Part shown: one piece after another, positions 46,267 through 55,328 of the stretch
How the letters are laid out: each line of letters starts with the position of its first letter
How positions within the stretch are numbered: the stretch's first letter is position 1
Source: Prochlorococcus marinus XMU1408
Lineage (GTDB): Bacteria; Cyanobacteriota; Cyanobacteriia; PCC-6307; Cyanobiaceae
Reading direction: 5' to 3'
Length of the DNA: 64,000 nucleotides
Assembly: GCF_003208055.1 (NCBI RefSeq)
Contig: NZ_QJUE01000002.1
Span: 186,001-250,000 of the forward strand
The notes under the pieces: model-generated
Told to the model about the DNA's origin: nothing
The model's input: the letters and a program-made list of their open reading frames with translations, nothing else
Databases searched by the model: none
Program-made: the position numbers and the translations under genes

Positions 46267-48051
46267 TTACTTATTAAATTCTTCTGAAAGCTTTTTTAAA
46301 ATAGATACTTGATCAAATGACTCTGTAAGTTTGGTTTTTCTATTGTGTAATTCAACTCTGCCAGAATTAGCTTCTCTCCCAACAACTATTCTCCATGGAA
46401 TGCCAATAAGGTCTGCATCTTTAAACTTTGTTCCAGCCCTCTCATCTCTATCGTCAAGTAATGCATCAATTCGATTGTTTATTAACTCTTTGTATATTTC
46501 CTCAGCTAAATTTCTTTGATTAATATCCTTAATATTGGCAATTATAATTATCACCTCAAAGGGTGCAATTGATACTGGCCAAATAATACCTGAATCATCA
46601 TGGTTTTGTTCTACTGCTGCTTGAGCTAATCTTGAAATTCCAATACCATAGCATCCCATCCAGAATGGTTTTTCTATGCCTTGATCACTGGTAAAATTAG
46701 CATTTAGTGATTTGGAGTATTTAGTACCTAATTGAAAAATATGGCCTATTTCTATTCCTCTACATTCTTTTAATTTTTGATTTTTATCATGGAAACACCT
46801 ATCACCGGCTTTGGCTTTTCTTAAATCACATGTCTGCTGATTTGTATTAAGTAAATCCCAATTATAAAATACTCTATGTTCATCCTCAATATTATTTCCA
46901 CATATAAAAATTTTAAGATCTTTGGCCGAAAAATCAGCAAGCCTTATAAATTTTTTTTCCCATACTTTGGCATTTGAGAGAACATTATCATTGAGATCGG
47001 GCCCTATAAATCCAAATGGGATATTTAAAATACCTTCTTTTAGCAGATCATCATTTGAAATAGCTCTAATTTCTAAAACGTTTTGTTTTAAATTATGACT
47101 TATTTCATTCGAAAGTTTTACAATATTTAACTCTTGGTCACCTCTAATACTAATAAGAACCGGGTATTTTTTATTGTCATCACAGGTTGCAATATAAGCT
47201 AGAACCTTTATGATTTGAGTAGGATGAAAATCATTATGATTGCATAATTCCTCTATCGTTTTTTGATTATAAGTTTTAATTATTGCAGGTTTTTTATTAA
47301 TATCTAATAATTTTTCTTCGTCAATAATTGAAACTGCTTTTTCTTCGTTAGCCCCATAATTCCCATCAGAACTTATTAAAATCAAGTCTTCTCCGGTTTT
47401 AGCTGTAACCATAAACTCTTGAGAAGCAGCTCCTCCAATAGCACCACTATCAGCATCTACGCAAACAAAATCTAGGCCACATTGTGTAAAAATATTTTCA
47501 TAGGCATTTTTCATATCTATGTAAGTGGATTTTAAATCATTCTCATTAGCATGAAACGAGTAAGCATCTTTCATGATGAATTCTCTGCTTCTCATTAATC
47601 CAAATCTCGGTCTAATTTCATCTCTAAACTTTGTTTGTATTTGAAATATATTTATTGGTAATTGTTTGTAAGAATGAATAGTTTGAGAAATTATTTGTGT
47701 TATTACTTCTTCATGAGTTGGTCCTAATCCAAGCTCTTTACCTTGTCTATCTTTTAAGCTGAACATAATGCCTTCTCCTTCTGTATAAGACTTCCATCTG
47801 CCACTCTTCTCCCATAATTCTGAAGGCTGTAGTTGAGGAAGAAGAGTTTGAAGACAGCCTTTTTTCTCCAATTCTGCTTCAACAATTAAGGTTATTTTTT
47901 TTAAAACTTTCCAAAGCAATGGCATATATGCATAAATACCTCCTGTGAGCCTCCTGATAAAACCTCCTCTTAAAAGTAATTGATGTGAAGTGATATCTGC
48001 TTCGGCAGGGACGTCTCTGAGGGTTGTAAGCATTAGGCGGGAGACGCGCAT
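46267..48051 (-). CDS. proS: Prolyl-tRNA synthetase
   Basis: A 594-residue class II synthetase of the bacterial type with an editing insertion. Motif 1 lies near FIRRLTGGIYAYMPL (about 31-45), motif 2 around IQTKFRDEIRPRFGLMR (about 139-155) and motif 3 at GIGISRLAQAAVEQ. The INS editing domain occupies about residues 225-385. The C-terminal anticodon-binding domain has DDRDERAGTKFKDADLIG. The 168 bases upstream carry no gene that I can identify. Confidence 0.97.
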   Translation of the reverse strand: MRVSRLMLTTLRDVPAEADITSHQLLLRGGFIRRLTGGIYAYMPLLWKVLKKITLIVEAELEKKGCLQTLLPQLQPSELWEKSGRWKSYTEGEGIMFSLKDRQGKELGLGPTHEEVITQIISQTIHSYKQLPINIFQIQTKFRDEIRPRFGLMRSREFIMKDAYSFHANENDLKSTYIDMKNAYENIFTQCGLDFVCVDADSGAIGGAASQEFMVTAKTGEDLILISSDGNYGANEEKAVSIIDEEKLLDINKKPAIIKTYNQKTIEELCNHNDFHPTQIIKVLAYIATCDDNKKYPVLISIRGDQELNIVKLSNEISHNLKQNVLEIRAISNDDLLKEGILNIPFGFIGPDLNDNVLSNAKVWEKKFIRLADFSAKDLKIFICGNNIEDEHRVFYNWDLLNTNQQTCDLRKAKAGDRCFHDKNQKLKECRGIEIGHIFQLGTKYSKSLNANFTSDQGIEKPFWMGCYGIGISRLAQAAVEQNHDDSGIIWPVSIAPFEVIIIIANIKDINQRNLAEEIYKELINNRIDALLDDRDERAGTKFKDADLIGIPWRIVVGREANSGRVELHNRKTKLTESFDQVSILKKLSEEFNK

Positions 48052-48219
48052 AAGCCTAAAATGTGAATCTTTCTGACATTAGTACTTCGAGCGAAAGCGA
48101 GAAGAAGATCAACATTGATTGTGCGGGAATCATGTTGTTTTTATAAAGTGTTCAAATGTACGTGGTGATAATTTGATTCATCTGCTAACTTCTCTCACAT
48201 ATTTCTTTAGACGCATCCT

Positions 48220-48687
48220 TTGGCAATGTTTAACGGTTCAGTAAATTCAGGCATTAACGGAAGAGCAGAGGAGTCTATAGATAAAGTATTGAATACAGTT
48301 GCCAACTCAGCAGACTCATTATTAACAATTGATGAAGTTCAAAAAACGTTGAATAGATCCAGAGCTTCTGTATACAGATATACAAATACCGACACAAGAA
48401 ATCTTAATCCACCATTCAATCCCAAAAAATTAAATACAGAATTTAGAAGTGATCAAAAAGATCAATTGCTTTTTCATCCTAATGAAGTTGCTCGATTCGC
48501 AAAAGATATTCTTAGAATTAAGGAAGTAACTGTTGAAATATTTAATTCACCATCTTCAGAAACTCAAAATACTCTAAATGCAATACTTGAGGAATTAAGG
48601 ATTATTAGAAATCAACTAGAAGGGAATTCTGAAATTAAACAAACTATTCCAAATCATCTAAAAGATACTGATAGAAAGGCTGCTTAG
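48220..48687 (+). CDS. Helix-turn-helix (resolvase/excisionase-like) protein
   Basis: A 155-residue protein. Residues 33-60 (DSLLTIDEVQKTLNRSRASVYRY) look like an HTH of the kind found in excisionases and resolvase C-termini, and LLFHPNEVARFAKDIL (about 83-98) resembles the wing/second half. The C-terminal part (about 100-145) is helical. No catalytic recombinase domain is present, so it is more likely a DNA-binding regulator. It is divergent from proS. No mobile element surrounds it. Confidence 0.65.
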   Translation: MAMFNGSVNSGINGRAEESIDKVLNTVANSADSLLTIDEVQKTLNRSRASVYRYTNTDTRNLNPPFNPKKLNTEFRSDQKDQLLFHPNEVARFAKDILRIKEVTVEIFNSPSSETQNTLNAILEELRIIRNQLEGNSEIKQTIPNHLKDTDRKAA

Positions 48688-48790
48688 TTTTCTTGAATGT
48701 GGGATAATATTTATATAATTATCATCTGAATTAAATTCTTTAATTGATTTACGCACATTCTACTAACGGTTGATCTATTAAAAACCTTGC

Positions 48791-49087
48791 ATGGATTTGG
48801 AACCTCATTTAATTAAGAAGCAATCTTCAGAGATTGATTCTTCCTTTTTCAATAAAGAAACTGATCAACTTTCTTCTGATGATGAAGATCCTTACAGTTT
48901 TAATAGTACCTCAACTTCTTTAATTGGTTTAGCAATAGTATTTGTAATGTTAGGCATTCCATTACTAGCAGTTATCAGTGAAAGACCAGATACACAAAAA
49001 AGTATTATACCGACTTCCATAAAACAGAATGGACTTGAGTCATCTTCCCCCATCACCATCACCTGGATTAGTAAATCTAGTTGTTGA
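48791..49087 (+). CDS. Small membrane protein overlapping ppa, unknown function
   Basis: A 98-residue protein: an acidic, Ser-rich N-terminal part (about 1-40) and one membrane helix (about 43-63, LIGLAIVFVMLGIPLLA), then a polar tail. It is not a recognised family. Its last 59 bases overlap the start of the second pyrophosphatase in another frame, so the two may be translationally linked. Codon use in the non-overlapping part matches the neighbours. Confidence 0.6.
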   Translation: MDLEPHLIKKQSSEIDSSFFNKETDQLSSDDEDPYSFNSTSTSLIGLAIVFVMLGIPLLAVISERPDTQKSIIPTSIKQNGLESSSPITITWISKSSC

Positions 49088-49553
49088 GATTCCAGCTGGA
49101 AGTAGAAACAAATATGAATATTTTAGCTCTGCGGGAATTATGGCTCTTGATAGAGTATTGCACTCTTCAGTCAGATATCCTTTTGATTATGGATTTATTC
49201 CAAATACTCTTGCTGAGGATGGGGCGCCGCTTGATGCAATGGTTGTAATGGAAGAACCAACTTTTGCAGGTTGTTTGATCAAGGCTCGACCTATTGGAGT
49301 CCTTGATATGCATGATTCGGGGGCTTATGATGGCAAGCTTTTATGTGTTCCTACAGCCGATCCAAGACAAAGAGAAATAAATACTATTAAGCAAATAGCT
49401 CAGAACCAATTGGAGGATGTGGCTGAGTTTTTTAGAACCTACAAAAGCTTGGAGGGGAGAGTGATTGTAATTGACGGATGGAGAGATTTTGATGCTGTTG
49501 ATGATTTATTGAAAAGCTGCATAAAGGCTCATCAATATGATCAAGGAAAATAA
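49029..49553 (+). CDS. ppa: Inorganic pyrophosphatase, family I (cyanobacterial type, altered active site)
   Basis: A 174-residue protein. It begins DLSHLPPSPSPGLVNLVVEI, like other cyanobacterial pyrophosphatases, and keeps NKYE, LDR, YPFDYG and the YK pair (TYK). The metal-binding motif DGDPxD reads DGAPLD: Ala-66 replaces the aspartate equivalent to E. coli Asp-67, and Ser replaces the equivalent of Glu-98 in DMHDSGAYDGK. These changes should weaken or abolish catalysis, although the fold is intact. A second, complete pyrophosphatase lies at 33238. The start overlaps the upstream membrane protein gene. Confidence 0.92.
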   Translation: MDLSHLPPSPSPGLVNLVVEIPAGSRNKYEYFSSAGIMALDRVLHSSVRYPFDYGFIPNTLAEDGAPLDAMVVMEEPTFAGCLIKARPIGVLDMHDSGAYDGKLLCVPTADPRQREINTIKQIAQNQLEDVAEFFRTYKSLEGRVIVIDGWRDFDAVDDLLKSCIKAHQYDQGK

Positions 49554-49610
49554 TAATTATATTAATTTGATTTTTTTTTATTAACTTACTACTCTAATAT
49601 TTTCAGAAAT

Positions 49611-49958
49611 TTGAAATTATTTAGTTATTCTTCATGTTCTACTTGTCGGAGAGCTATTAAATGGCTTGAAAATAACGACATTCCCTTCGAATTAATTGAT
49701 ATTTTAGGGATTCCTCCTACTAAGGCAATGCTTGTCTCTGCAAGTGAGGTATATGGGGGAAGAAAATATCTTTTAAATACAAGTGGGCTGATATATCGGA
49801 CAATTGGCTCAGAGGTTGTTAAGAAAATGAGTGATAAAGAATTTTTTGAGAAACTTTTTATAGAACCTAGATTAATAAAGAGACCTTTTTTATATAAGTC
49901 TAATAAATGCCTTTTAGTTGGATTTAAAGAAGAAAAGTGGGCTGAAAAATTATTATGA
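49611..49958 (+). CDS. ArsC/Spx-family thioredoxin-fold protein
   Basis: A 115-residue protein beginning KLFSYSSCSTCRRAIKWLE with a CxxC (CSTC, about residues 9-12), followed by FELIDILGIPPTK and a C-terminal RPFLYKSNKCLLVGF. This matches the arsenate-reductase-like/Spx/YffB family rather than true ArsC. It could be an Spx-like regulator or a thiol oxidoreductase. The start is TTG at 49611; no ATG is available. It lies between the pyrophosphatase and lepB. Confidence 0.82.
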   Translation: MKLFSYSSCSTCRRAIKWLENNDIPFELIDILGIPPTKAMLVSASEVYGGRKYLLNTSGLIYRTIGSEVVKKMSDKEFFEKLFIEPRLIKRPFLYKSNKCLLVGFKEEKWAEKLL

Positions 49959-50039
49959 AATTTATATTAGGGCTAGCATTGACTTAATTAAGTAGTTTAT
50001 AGAAATAAAGTAAGCTATATATTTAATATTCATAAACTA

Positions 50040-50732
50040 GTGCAGCCAAATCATTTGAACTTAAGGAAACAAAATAAGAAATCATGGTGGCGTTCTTTCT
50101 TTGATACGTGGGGACCTGTTTCTCTAACTGTTCTTTTATATGCTGGTATTCGTCATTTTGTCGCAGAAGCTAGATATATCCCGTCTGGCTCAATGCTTCC
50201 TGGATTGAAGGTGAATGATCGACTTATTGTTGAAAAAATATCTTTGCGTAACAGAGCTCCTTTTCGTGGGGAAATAGTAGTGTTTAACTCACCGTATTCT
50301 TTTGATAAGAAATTGATAGCTGATAGGAAAAAACAACTTCCGTCTGAATTTAAATGTTCTTTAATAACCTTCCCATTGATTTCATGGATACCTACTTTGA
50401 GAGATAGGGCTTGTGATGCTTATATCAAACGTGTAATAGCTGTAGGAGGTGATCGTCTCTTGATTAATGAAAATGGAACTCTTGTCTTAAATGATAAATC
50501 GATAGATGAACCATATGTTGAATACTTTTGTCCAAAAAAAGACAAATTTAATCTATGTCGTCCGATTACTACAATTGTTCCACAAGGACATATATTTGTA
50601 TTGGGTGATAATCGAGCTAATAGTTGGGATAGTCGGTTTTGGCCATCGGGAGGATTCTTACCCGAGAAAGAAATAATTGGCAAGGCAACCTGGCGTTTTT
50701 GGCCTATTAGTCGTTTTGGTAAACTTGATTAA
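50040..50732 (+). CDS. lepB: Signal peptidase I
   Basis: A 230-residue membrane protease that removes signal peptides. One membrane helix is at about residues 25-42. Ser-51 of PSGSMLP is the nucleophile and Lys-130 of YIKRVIAVGGDR the general base; GDNRANSWDSRFWPSGGF is the third conserved box. It starts with GTG at 50040. The 3' end overlaps the dihydroorotase-like gene on the other strand by 26 bases. Confidence 0.95.
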   Translation: MQPNHLNLRKQNKKSWWRSFFDTWGPVSLTVLLYAGIRHFVAEARYIPSGSMLPGLKVNDRLIVEKISLRNRAPFRGEIVVFNSPYSFDKKLIADRKKQLPSEFKCSLITFPLISWIPTLRDRACDAYIKRVIAVGGDRLLINENGTLVLNDKSIDEPYVEYFCPKKDKFNLCRPITTIVPQGHIFVLGDNRANSWDSRFWPSGGFLPEKEIIGKATWRFWPISRFGKLD

Positions 50733-51999
50733 TAAGCCCACAATCTATAACTTTCCCGCATATCTTATGATCTTTCATCGGTTGATTGGTAGCGGTTGTT
50801 AAATTATTTTTTTCATTAGATTGGACCCATTCTTTTTCAGGGTCAAACAATAACCATCGGTTACTATCTAAACTTAATTTTTCTTCAGGTTGGTTCATTA
50901 CTTTAGATGGACCAAAACTTAGTTTTTCCCATAATTTCTCTACTTCCCAACCTGACTTCCTTATTAATTGATCCCAGAGCAAAGGCAGGACTAAGTTGTA
51001 TCCACTAATACCTTTTTTTCTTCTATTTGCAGGCTGCTTGGTTTCCGAATCATCTGTAGGGGTGGAGTGAACAGATATTGCTGTTAAAACATTTTCTTCT
51101 AATCCTTTTATGAGTGATGCTCTATCTTTTGGAGATCCTAATGAGGGTGTTACGCTCCAACCAATGTCAAAAGGAGAAAGATAGGAGTTGTCGGTTACTA
51201 GATGCCACCATTGGACAGTTGTTAGTGGATTTAAGTAAGCATCCTTAAGTTTTGAAACACCTTCAGAAGTTGATATATTCATTAATCGCAGAGCAATATC
51301 AGGATATTGCTTGTGAAGCTCTAGTAATTGGACAAGAGGAAGAATTTCACTTTCGATAGGGTCAGGAGGCCAGCCTGCTCTTAGTGTATCTACGCTTTCC
51401 CTAGACATTCCTTCTGCTTGAAGGGATATATCTCTTGGTGCTAAAAGTACAGGCGATTTTTTCATTTCTCCAAGTGAAAACCCTTGCTTAAGAAGTTCTA
51501 TGGGAGGAGTGAAATCGTCATCAGCTAAGCCAATGGCTCCATTTTGTAGTAGATCAGAATGTTTAGAGAGGGAAATCCCTTTTCCACCTAGACTAAAAGC
51601 TCCCCATATATGAATTAAAACCTCGCTATTGATAGTTTTTAAAGAAATAATTGATTCAATTTGATCTCTCCATAAATTACTTCTTGGCAAAATTCCTAAT
51701 TGGCCATATCCAGCAACTGTTGCTTTTTTGATTAGTGTATATATATTCTCTGCTTTCCCTTTAAAAGGAGATTCCAAAAACGAGTGAGGGTCAACGAGGC
51801 AAGGTGCTAGAAGCATATTTTTAGCATTTTTTGGCTTTATATTTAAAAGTTCCGCATTTTGAAGAGCTTTTTTACCAAATGCTTTGATTACGCCATCTTT
51901 TATTAAAACAGTTTGATTCTTTAAAGTTGATCTGGATCCTTCAAGTGTTTGAATATTTTCGAAAAGATAACTACTTTTCATTAAATTAAAGCGCTCCAA
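50707..51999 (-). CDS. Dihydroorotase-like protein (PyrC-related, probably non-catalytic)
   Basis: A 430-residue amidohydrolase-fold protein. The segment APCLVDPHSFLES (about 65-77) lines up with the metal-binding PGxxDxHxH of dihydroorotases, but the second His of HxH is Phe-74 (His-72, Phe-74). The late metal/substrate motif that should read DHAPH is AISVHSTPTDD. The fold is otherwise recognisable (GVIKAFG, LAPRDISLQAEGM). It is probably a dihydroorotase-like pseudoenzyme. It overlaps gpmB upstream by 14 bases and lepB downstream by 26. Confidence 0.8.
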   Translation of the reverse strand: MERFNLMKSSYLFENIQTLEGSRSTLKNQTVLIKDGVIKAFGKKALQNAELLNIKPKNAKNMLLAPCLVDPHSFLESPFKGKAENIYTLIKKATVAGYGQLGILPRSNLWRDQIESIISLKTINSEVLIHIWGAFSLGGKGISLSKHSDLLQNGAIGLADDDFTPPIELLKQGFSLGEMKKSPVLLAPRDISLQAEGMSRESVDTLRAGWPPDPIESEILPLVQLLELHKQYPDIALRLMNISTSEGVSKLKDAYLNPLTTVQWWHLVTDNSYLSPFDIGWSVTPSLGSPKDRASLIKGLEENVLTAISVHSTPTDDSETKQPANRRKKGISGYNLVLPLLWDQLIRKSGWEVEKLWEKLSFGPSKVMNQPEEKLSLDSNRWLLFDPEKEWVQSNEKNNLTTATNQPMKDHKICGKVIDCGLINQVYQND

Positions 52000-53314
52000 T
52001 AGCTGTTGTGTCGATAATCCCCCCTAAGTGAGAAGTAACATTTAGGCAAGCTATTTGATCTGGTTGCCCTTCTTTCTCGGAGATATCAATAACTGTAATT
52101 CCACCATTTCCTTGTTTGATCATCCAAATTTCAGATGGCGTTAAACCCAAGAGATGGCAAAGAATGGTTTTGTTTACTGCATCGTGAGCAACAACCAATG
52201 CAGTTTCATTGTCTTTAAGATCTTTACATATTTCTACCCAACCAGTAATGGATCTTGTGGAGACTTGATTTATATTTTCTCCTTCAGGCATTTGGACTTC
52301 TTCAGGAGAGATTTTCCATGTTTCAAGAAGATCTGGCCAGTCGGACTTAATCTCAGACTCTAGTTTTCCTTCCCATTTGCCGTGACCAATTTCTTTAAGG
52401 TTATCTTTTAGAGAGATTTCAATTCCTGGATGTTCTTTTAGAATTATCTCTGCTGTTTCTCTTGGCCTTGAGAGAGGACTACTAAAAGCTTTTTGAATAG
52501 AAATATGTTTCATAAATTCTCTTGCAGCATTGGCTTGTTCTTTTCCATTCTGATTCAAAGGAATGTCAATTTGTCCTTGGAACCTCCCTTGCTTATTCCA
52601 ATTTGTTTCACCATGTCTCACTAAAATAATTCTTTTTTTACTATTATTTTTTGGAAGACTAGGTTTTAAATGGGCGATATTATTGAGACATTGAATTTGA
52701 ACTTGCCTATCTTCCCAATTATTAAAGTCAATATTACAAATTGAGATCGAGGTGTTGTCTAATTTAATTCTTCTGAATCCTTTTGACGGCTCATTAATTA
52801 ATTTGAGTATTAAGCATCTAAGAATTGCATTATGGGCAACAATTAAAATTGTTTTATTAGAATCACAAAAAGACTTAAATATTGACTTGAGAAAATTTTC
52901 TGCTTGGGTTAAAAGTTCTTTAATTGGCTGAAATTTAGAACCGTCTTCTCTATTTATAGTTAGTTCTTTTGGTTCTTTTTCCCATATTGCAAACTTATCA
53001 GGGTGAAGATTCTTTAGTTCATTTTTTGTTAACCCACTCCAGGGACCCAGGTCAACTTCTAAAAGATCATTCGTGTAAGTTGCTTGAAGTTTACTTTGAT
53101 GTTGTTTGATAATAATTTTTGTAGTTTCTGAAGCTCTTTGTAAAGGAGAGCTGTAAACCGCATCTATTGGAATAGAAGAGATTATTTTTCCGGCTGCTTC
53201 TGCTTGCGATTGTCCCTCTTTAGTCAATGTTGAAAGGTCGTTTCTTCCTTGAATACGACCTTCCTTATTAAAACTACTCAATCCATGACGGACAAAAATT
53301 AGACGCAATGTCAT
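51986..53314 (-). CDS. Two-domain histidine phosphatase (phosphoglycerate mutase-like)
   Basis: A 442-residue protein made of two histidine phosphatase domains. The first has RHG at residues 9-11 and a second active-site His in VAHNA (about 160); the second has RHG at 233-235 and VAHDA (about 375). Both keep the catalytic histidines. It may act as cofactor-dependent phosphoglycerate mutase or as a phosphatase such as an alpha-ribazole phosphatase; the fusion resembles a tandem duplication. It overlaps the dihydroorotase-like gene by 14 bases. Confidence 0.88.
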   Translation of the reverse strand: MTLRLIFVRHGLSSFNKEGRIQGRNDLSTLTKEGQSQAEAAGKIISSIPIDAVYSSPLQRASETTKIIIKQHQSKLQATYTNDLLEVDLGPWSGLTKNELKNLHPDKFAIWEKEPKELTINREDGSKFQPIKELLTQAENFLKSIFKSFCDSNKTILIVAHNAILRCLILKLINEPSKGFRRIKLDNTSISICNIDFNNWEDRQVQIQCLNNIAHLKPSLPKNNSKKRIILVRHGETNWNKQGRFQGQIDIPLNQNGKEQANAAREFMKHISIQKAFSSPLSRPRETAEIILKEHPGIEISLKDNLKEIGHGKWEGKLESEIKSDWPDLLETWKISPEEVQMPEGENINQVSTRSITGWVEICKDLKDNETALVVAHDAVNKTILCHLLGLTPSEIWMIKQGNGGITVIDISEKEGQPDQIACLNVTSHLGGIIDTTAIGAL

Positions 53315-53424
53315 TAAATAAAGTGTCTTCTAGATAATTATGGTATTAGCCATGGGGCCAATCTAATGTTCTTTTAGTAAAGATAGAAGTCTTTCTCCAT
53401 GTCAGTTTTTACAAGTTGATTCTT

Positions 53425-54771
53425 ATGGGACAAGCCAAAATTGGTTGGAAATGGGCTATAGCTCTATTTTCATTGCTTTTAACTGTTCTTATTTGGCGTC
53501 AAGGCTTGAAAGAAAGCTTTGATCGTCCATCAGTAGCACCAAGGATTTCATTGATGCAAACTGAAATGGCTGTGTCAGCTTCTTCCTCAGTACCTGAATC
53601 GATTAAAGATATATTTTTAGATTCAGAACCTCAAAAAAAACTTTATCAAACTCTTAAAAATATTTCTTTTGAACAAATTGATGATAGACAGAGGTTGTTG
53701 CTAGCTGTTCTTGAAGAGTCTGAGAGTGAGCAAAAACTAATATTAAAGAAAGACTTTAAGGATAAAAACTTTGAGACTGTTAAGAAATACTTACTAGATA
53801 GAAATAAAGGTAAAGAATTAGATGAATTTCCTGATTCTAATGAGATAAATTTAGATCCTTTACTTTATCAGACCTCTTGCTTAAGGCTTGGATTCTCTGA
53901 GGCAAAATGTATTAATAAAAGATATAATTCAAGAGTTGCTTTAAGGCTATTAACTTCTCAGCTATTACCATTTATTGCTTCTTTTCTAGGGACAATATTA
54001 TTGATTAATTATATTTTGGTTTTTTTAAGAAAGAAAAATACTCAATGGCCAGAAATTATCGCTCCTCCTTTATCACTAATAGATATGGTTCTTTTAATTT
54101 CCGGTGGTTTTGTAGTTATTGGCGAGGTTGTTTTTCCTGCACTTGTAATACCAATAACTGATTTATTATTTAATAATTTATCCTCTCCTCTAAAAGATTC
54201 TTTAAGAGTACTTATCGGATACTGCTCAATGACTATAGGTCCTTTATTAATTATTAGATATCAATTAATGGGCATTGTTTCTTCAAAAACAGAAGGAGGA
54301 TGGTTGCAATGGAAAATCAAACCTATCAAAGAAGGAATTCTTAAAGCACTTGCTGGATGGCTAATGATTATGCCTTTGGTTTTGCTTGTTGGGTGGCTAA
54401 TGAATGAGGTTATAGGGGACCAAGGTGGTAGCAACCCTTTGTTGGAACTTGTTTTAAGTAGTGATGAATTTATCCCATTATTCTTTCTGTTGATTACAAC
54501 GGTTGTTTTGGCTCCAGTATTTGAGGAGCTGGTTTTCAGGGGTGTTCTTCTTCCTGTATTAGTATCCAAGGTTGGCAAAATTAGCGGAGTTTTATTCAGT
54601 GCTCTGATCTTTGCTTTGGCTCATCTAAGTGTAGGAGAATTACCTCCTTTATTTGTTTTAGGTGTTGGTCTTGGATTAATGAGATTGAGTTCAGGAAGGC
54701 TGTTCCCTTGTGCTCTGATGCATTCTTTATGGAATGGAGTAACTTTTGCTAGTTTGATGTTGGTAGCTTGA
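53425..54771 (+). CDS. CPBP-family intramembrane metalloprotease
   Basis: A 448-residue protein with an N-terminal membrane helix (about 9-28), a ~130-residue soluble region and about seven helices after it. The active-site EExxxR (EELVFRG, about residue 370) and the ALIFALAHL helix with its conserved His are present. CPBP (CAAX-like) proteases include Abi/Rce1 relatives. I chose ATG 53425 over a TTG nine bases upstream. The family's substrates in cyanobacteria are unknown. Confidence 0.9.
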   Translation: MGQAKIGWKWAIALFSLLLTVLIWRQGLKESFDRPSVAPRISLMQTEMAVSASSSVPESIKDIFLDSEPQKKLYQTLKNISFEQIDDRQRLLLAVLEESESEQKLILKKDFKDKNFETVKKYLLDRNKGKELDEFPDSNEINLDPLLYQTSCLRLGFSEAKCINKRYNSRVALRLLTSQLLPFIASFLGTILLINYILVFLRKKNTQWPEIIAPPLSLIDMVLLISGGFVVIGEVVFPALVIPITDLLFNNLSSPLKDSLRVLIGYCSMTIGPLLIIRYQLMGIVSSKTEGGWLQWKIKPIKEGILKALAGWLMIMPLVLLVGWLMNEVIGDQGGSNPLLELVLSSDEFIPLFFLLITTVVLAPVFEELVFRGVLLPVLVSKVGKISGVLFSALIFALAHLSVGELPPLFVLGVGLGLMRLSSGRLFPCALMHSLWNGVTFASLMLVA

Positions 54772-54855
54772 TATTAAATAAACAAAATATCAGCATTCCA
54801 GGTCTTGCAGTTGCTTGATCAAGGTGTTTGACTTGAACTACTTTCGAATTTTGAA

Positions 54856-55320
54856 TTGGTTAGTCATACTCTATATGAAAAAAAAGTAGGACAATTTCAA
54901 AAAAAGAAGTTGCCAATTGTTTTTTCAAATAGTTTTTTTTCTTCAAAAAATGTACAGAGGAAATTTCCAATTCATACTGCTCTTCATATTGTTCTAGATG
55001 GAGCATTGGTAGGTGTACTTATAACAGTAGCGATAATGTCATCTGTTGCTCTTCATTCTCAATATCTTTGGACTAAATCTTATACCAAGCTTGAGAAAAC
55101 TAGAGACTTGAATCGAAGGATATTGGAATCAACTTCAATTCTTGAGGGGTACCTATTGAAAAATCAAAAGTTGTCTAGATATTTAGTTCCTACTAAAGCT
55201 GAAGATCTTATTTATTTGGAGAGACCAAACCCACTAAATCCAAAATCTTTAGCTAAAAAGACATTCAAAAAAAGATTCTTAGAAAGAATTTCTTTCTTTC
55301 CTGTTAAGTCAGGTTATTGA
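54856..55320 (+). CDS. FtsL-like single-pass division protein (candidate)
   Basis: A 154-residue protein with a cytoplasmic basic N-terminus (about 1-42), one membrane helix (about 44-66) and a periplasmic coiled coil (about 68-108, LEKTRDLNRRILESTSIL). It lies immediately upstream of ftsI, where ftsL is found in many bacteria. Sequence resemblance to known FtsL is weak, as is usual for this fast-evolving family. The start is a TTG; there is no early ATG. The TGA stop overlaps a TTG start for ftsI at 55317. Confidence 0.6.
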   Translation: MVSHTLYEKKVGQFQKKKLPIVFSNSFFSSKNVQRKFPIHTALHIVLDGALVGVLITVAIMSSVALHSQYLWTKSYTKLEKTRDLNRRILESTSILEGYLLKNQKLSRYLVPTKAEDLIYLERPNPLNPKSLAKKTFKKRFLERISFFPVKSGY

Positions 55321-55328
55321 TAATACAC

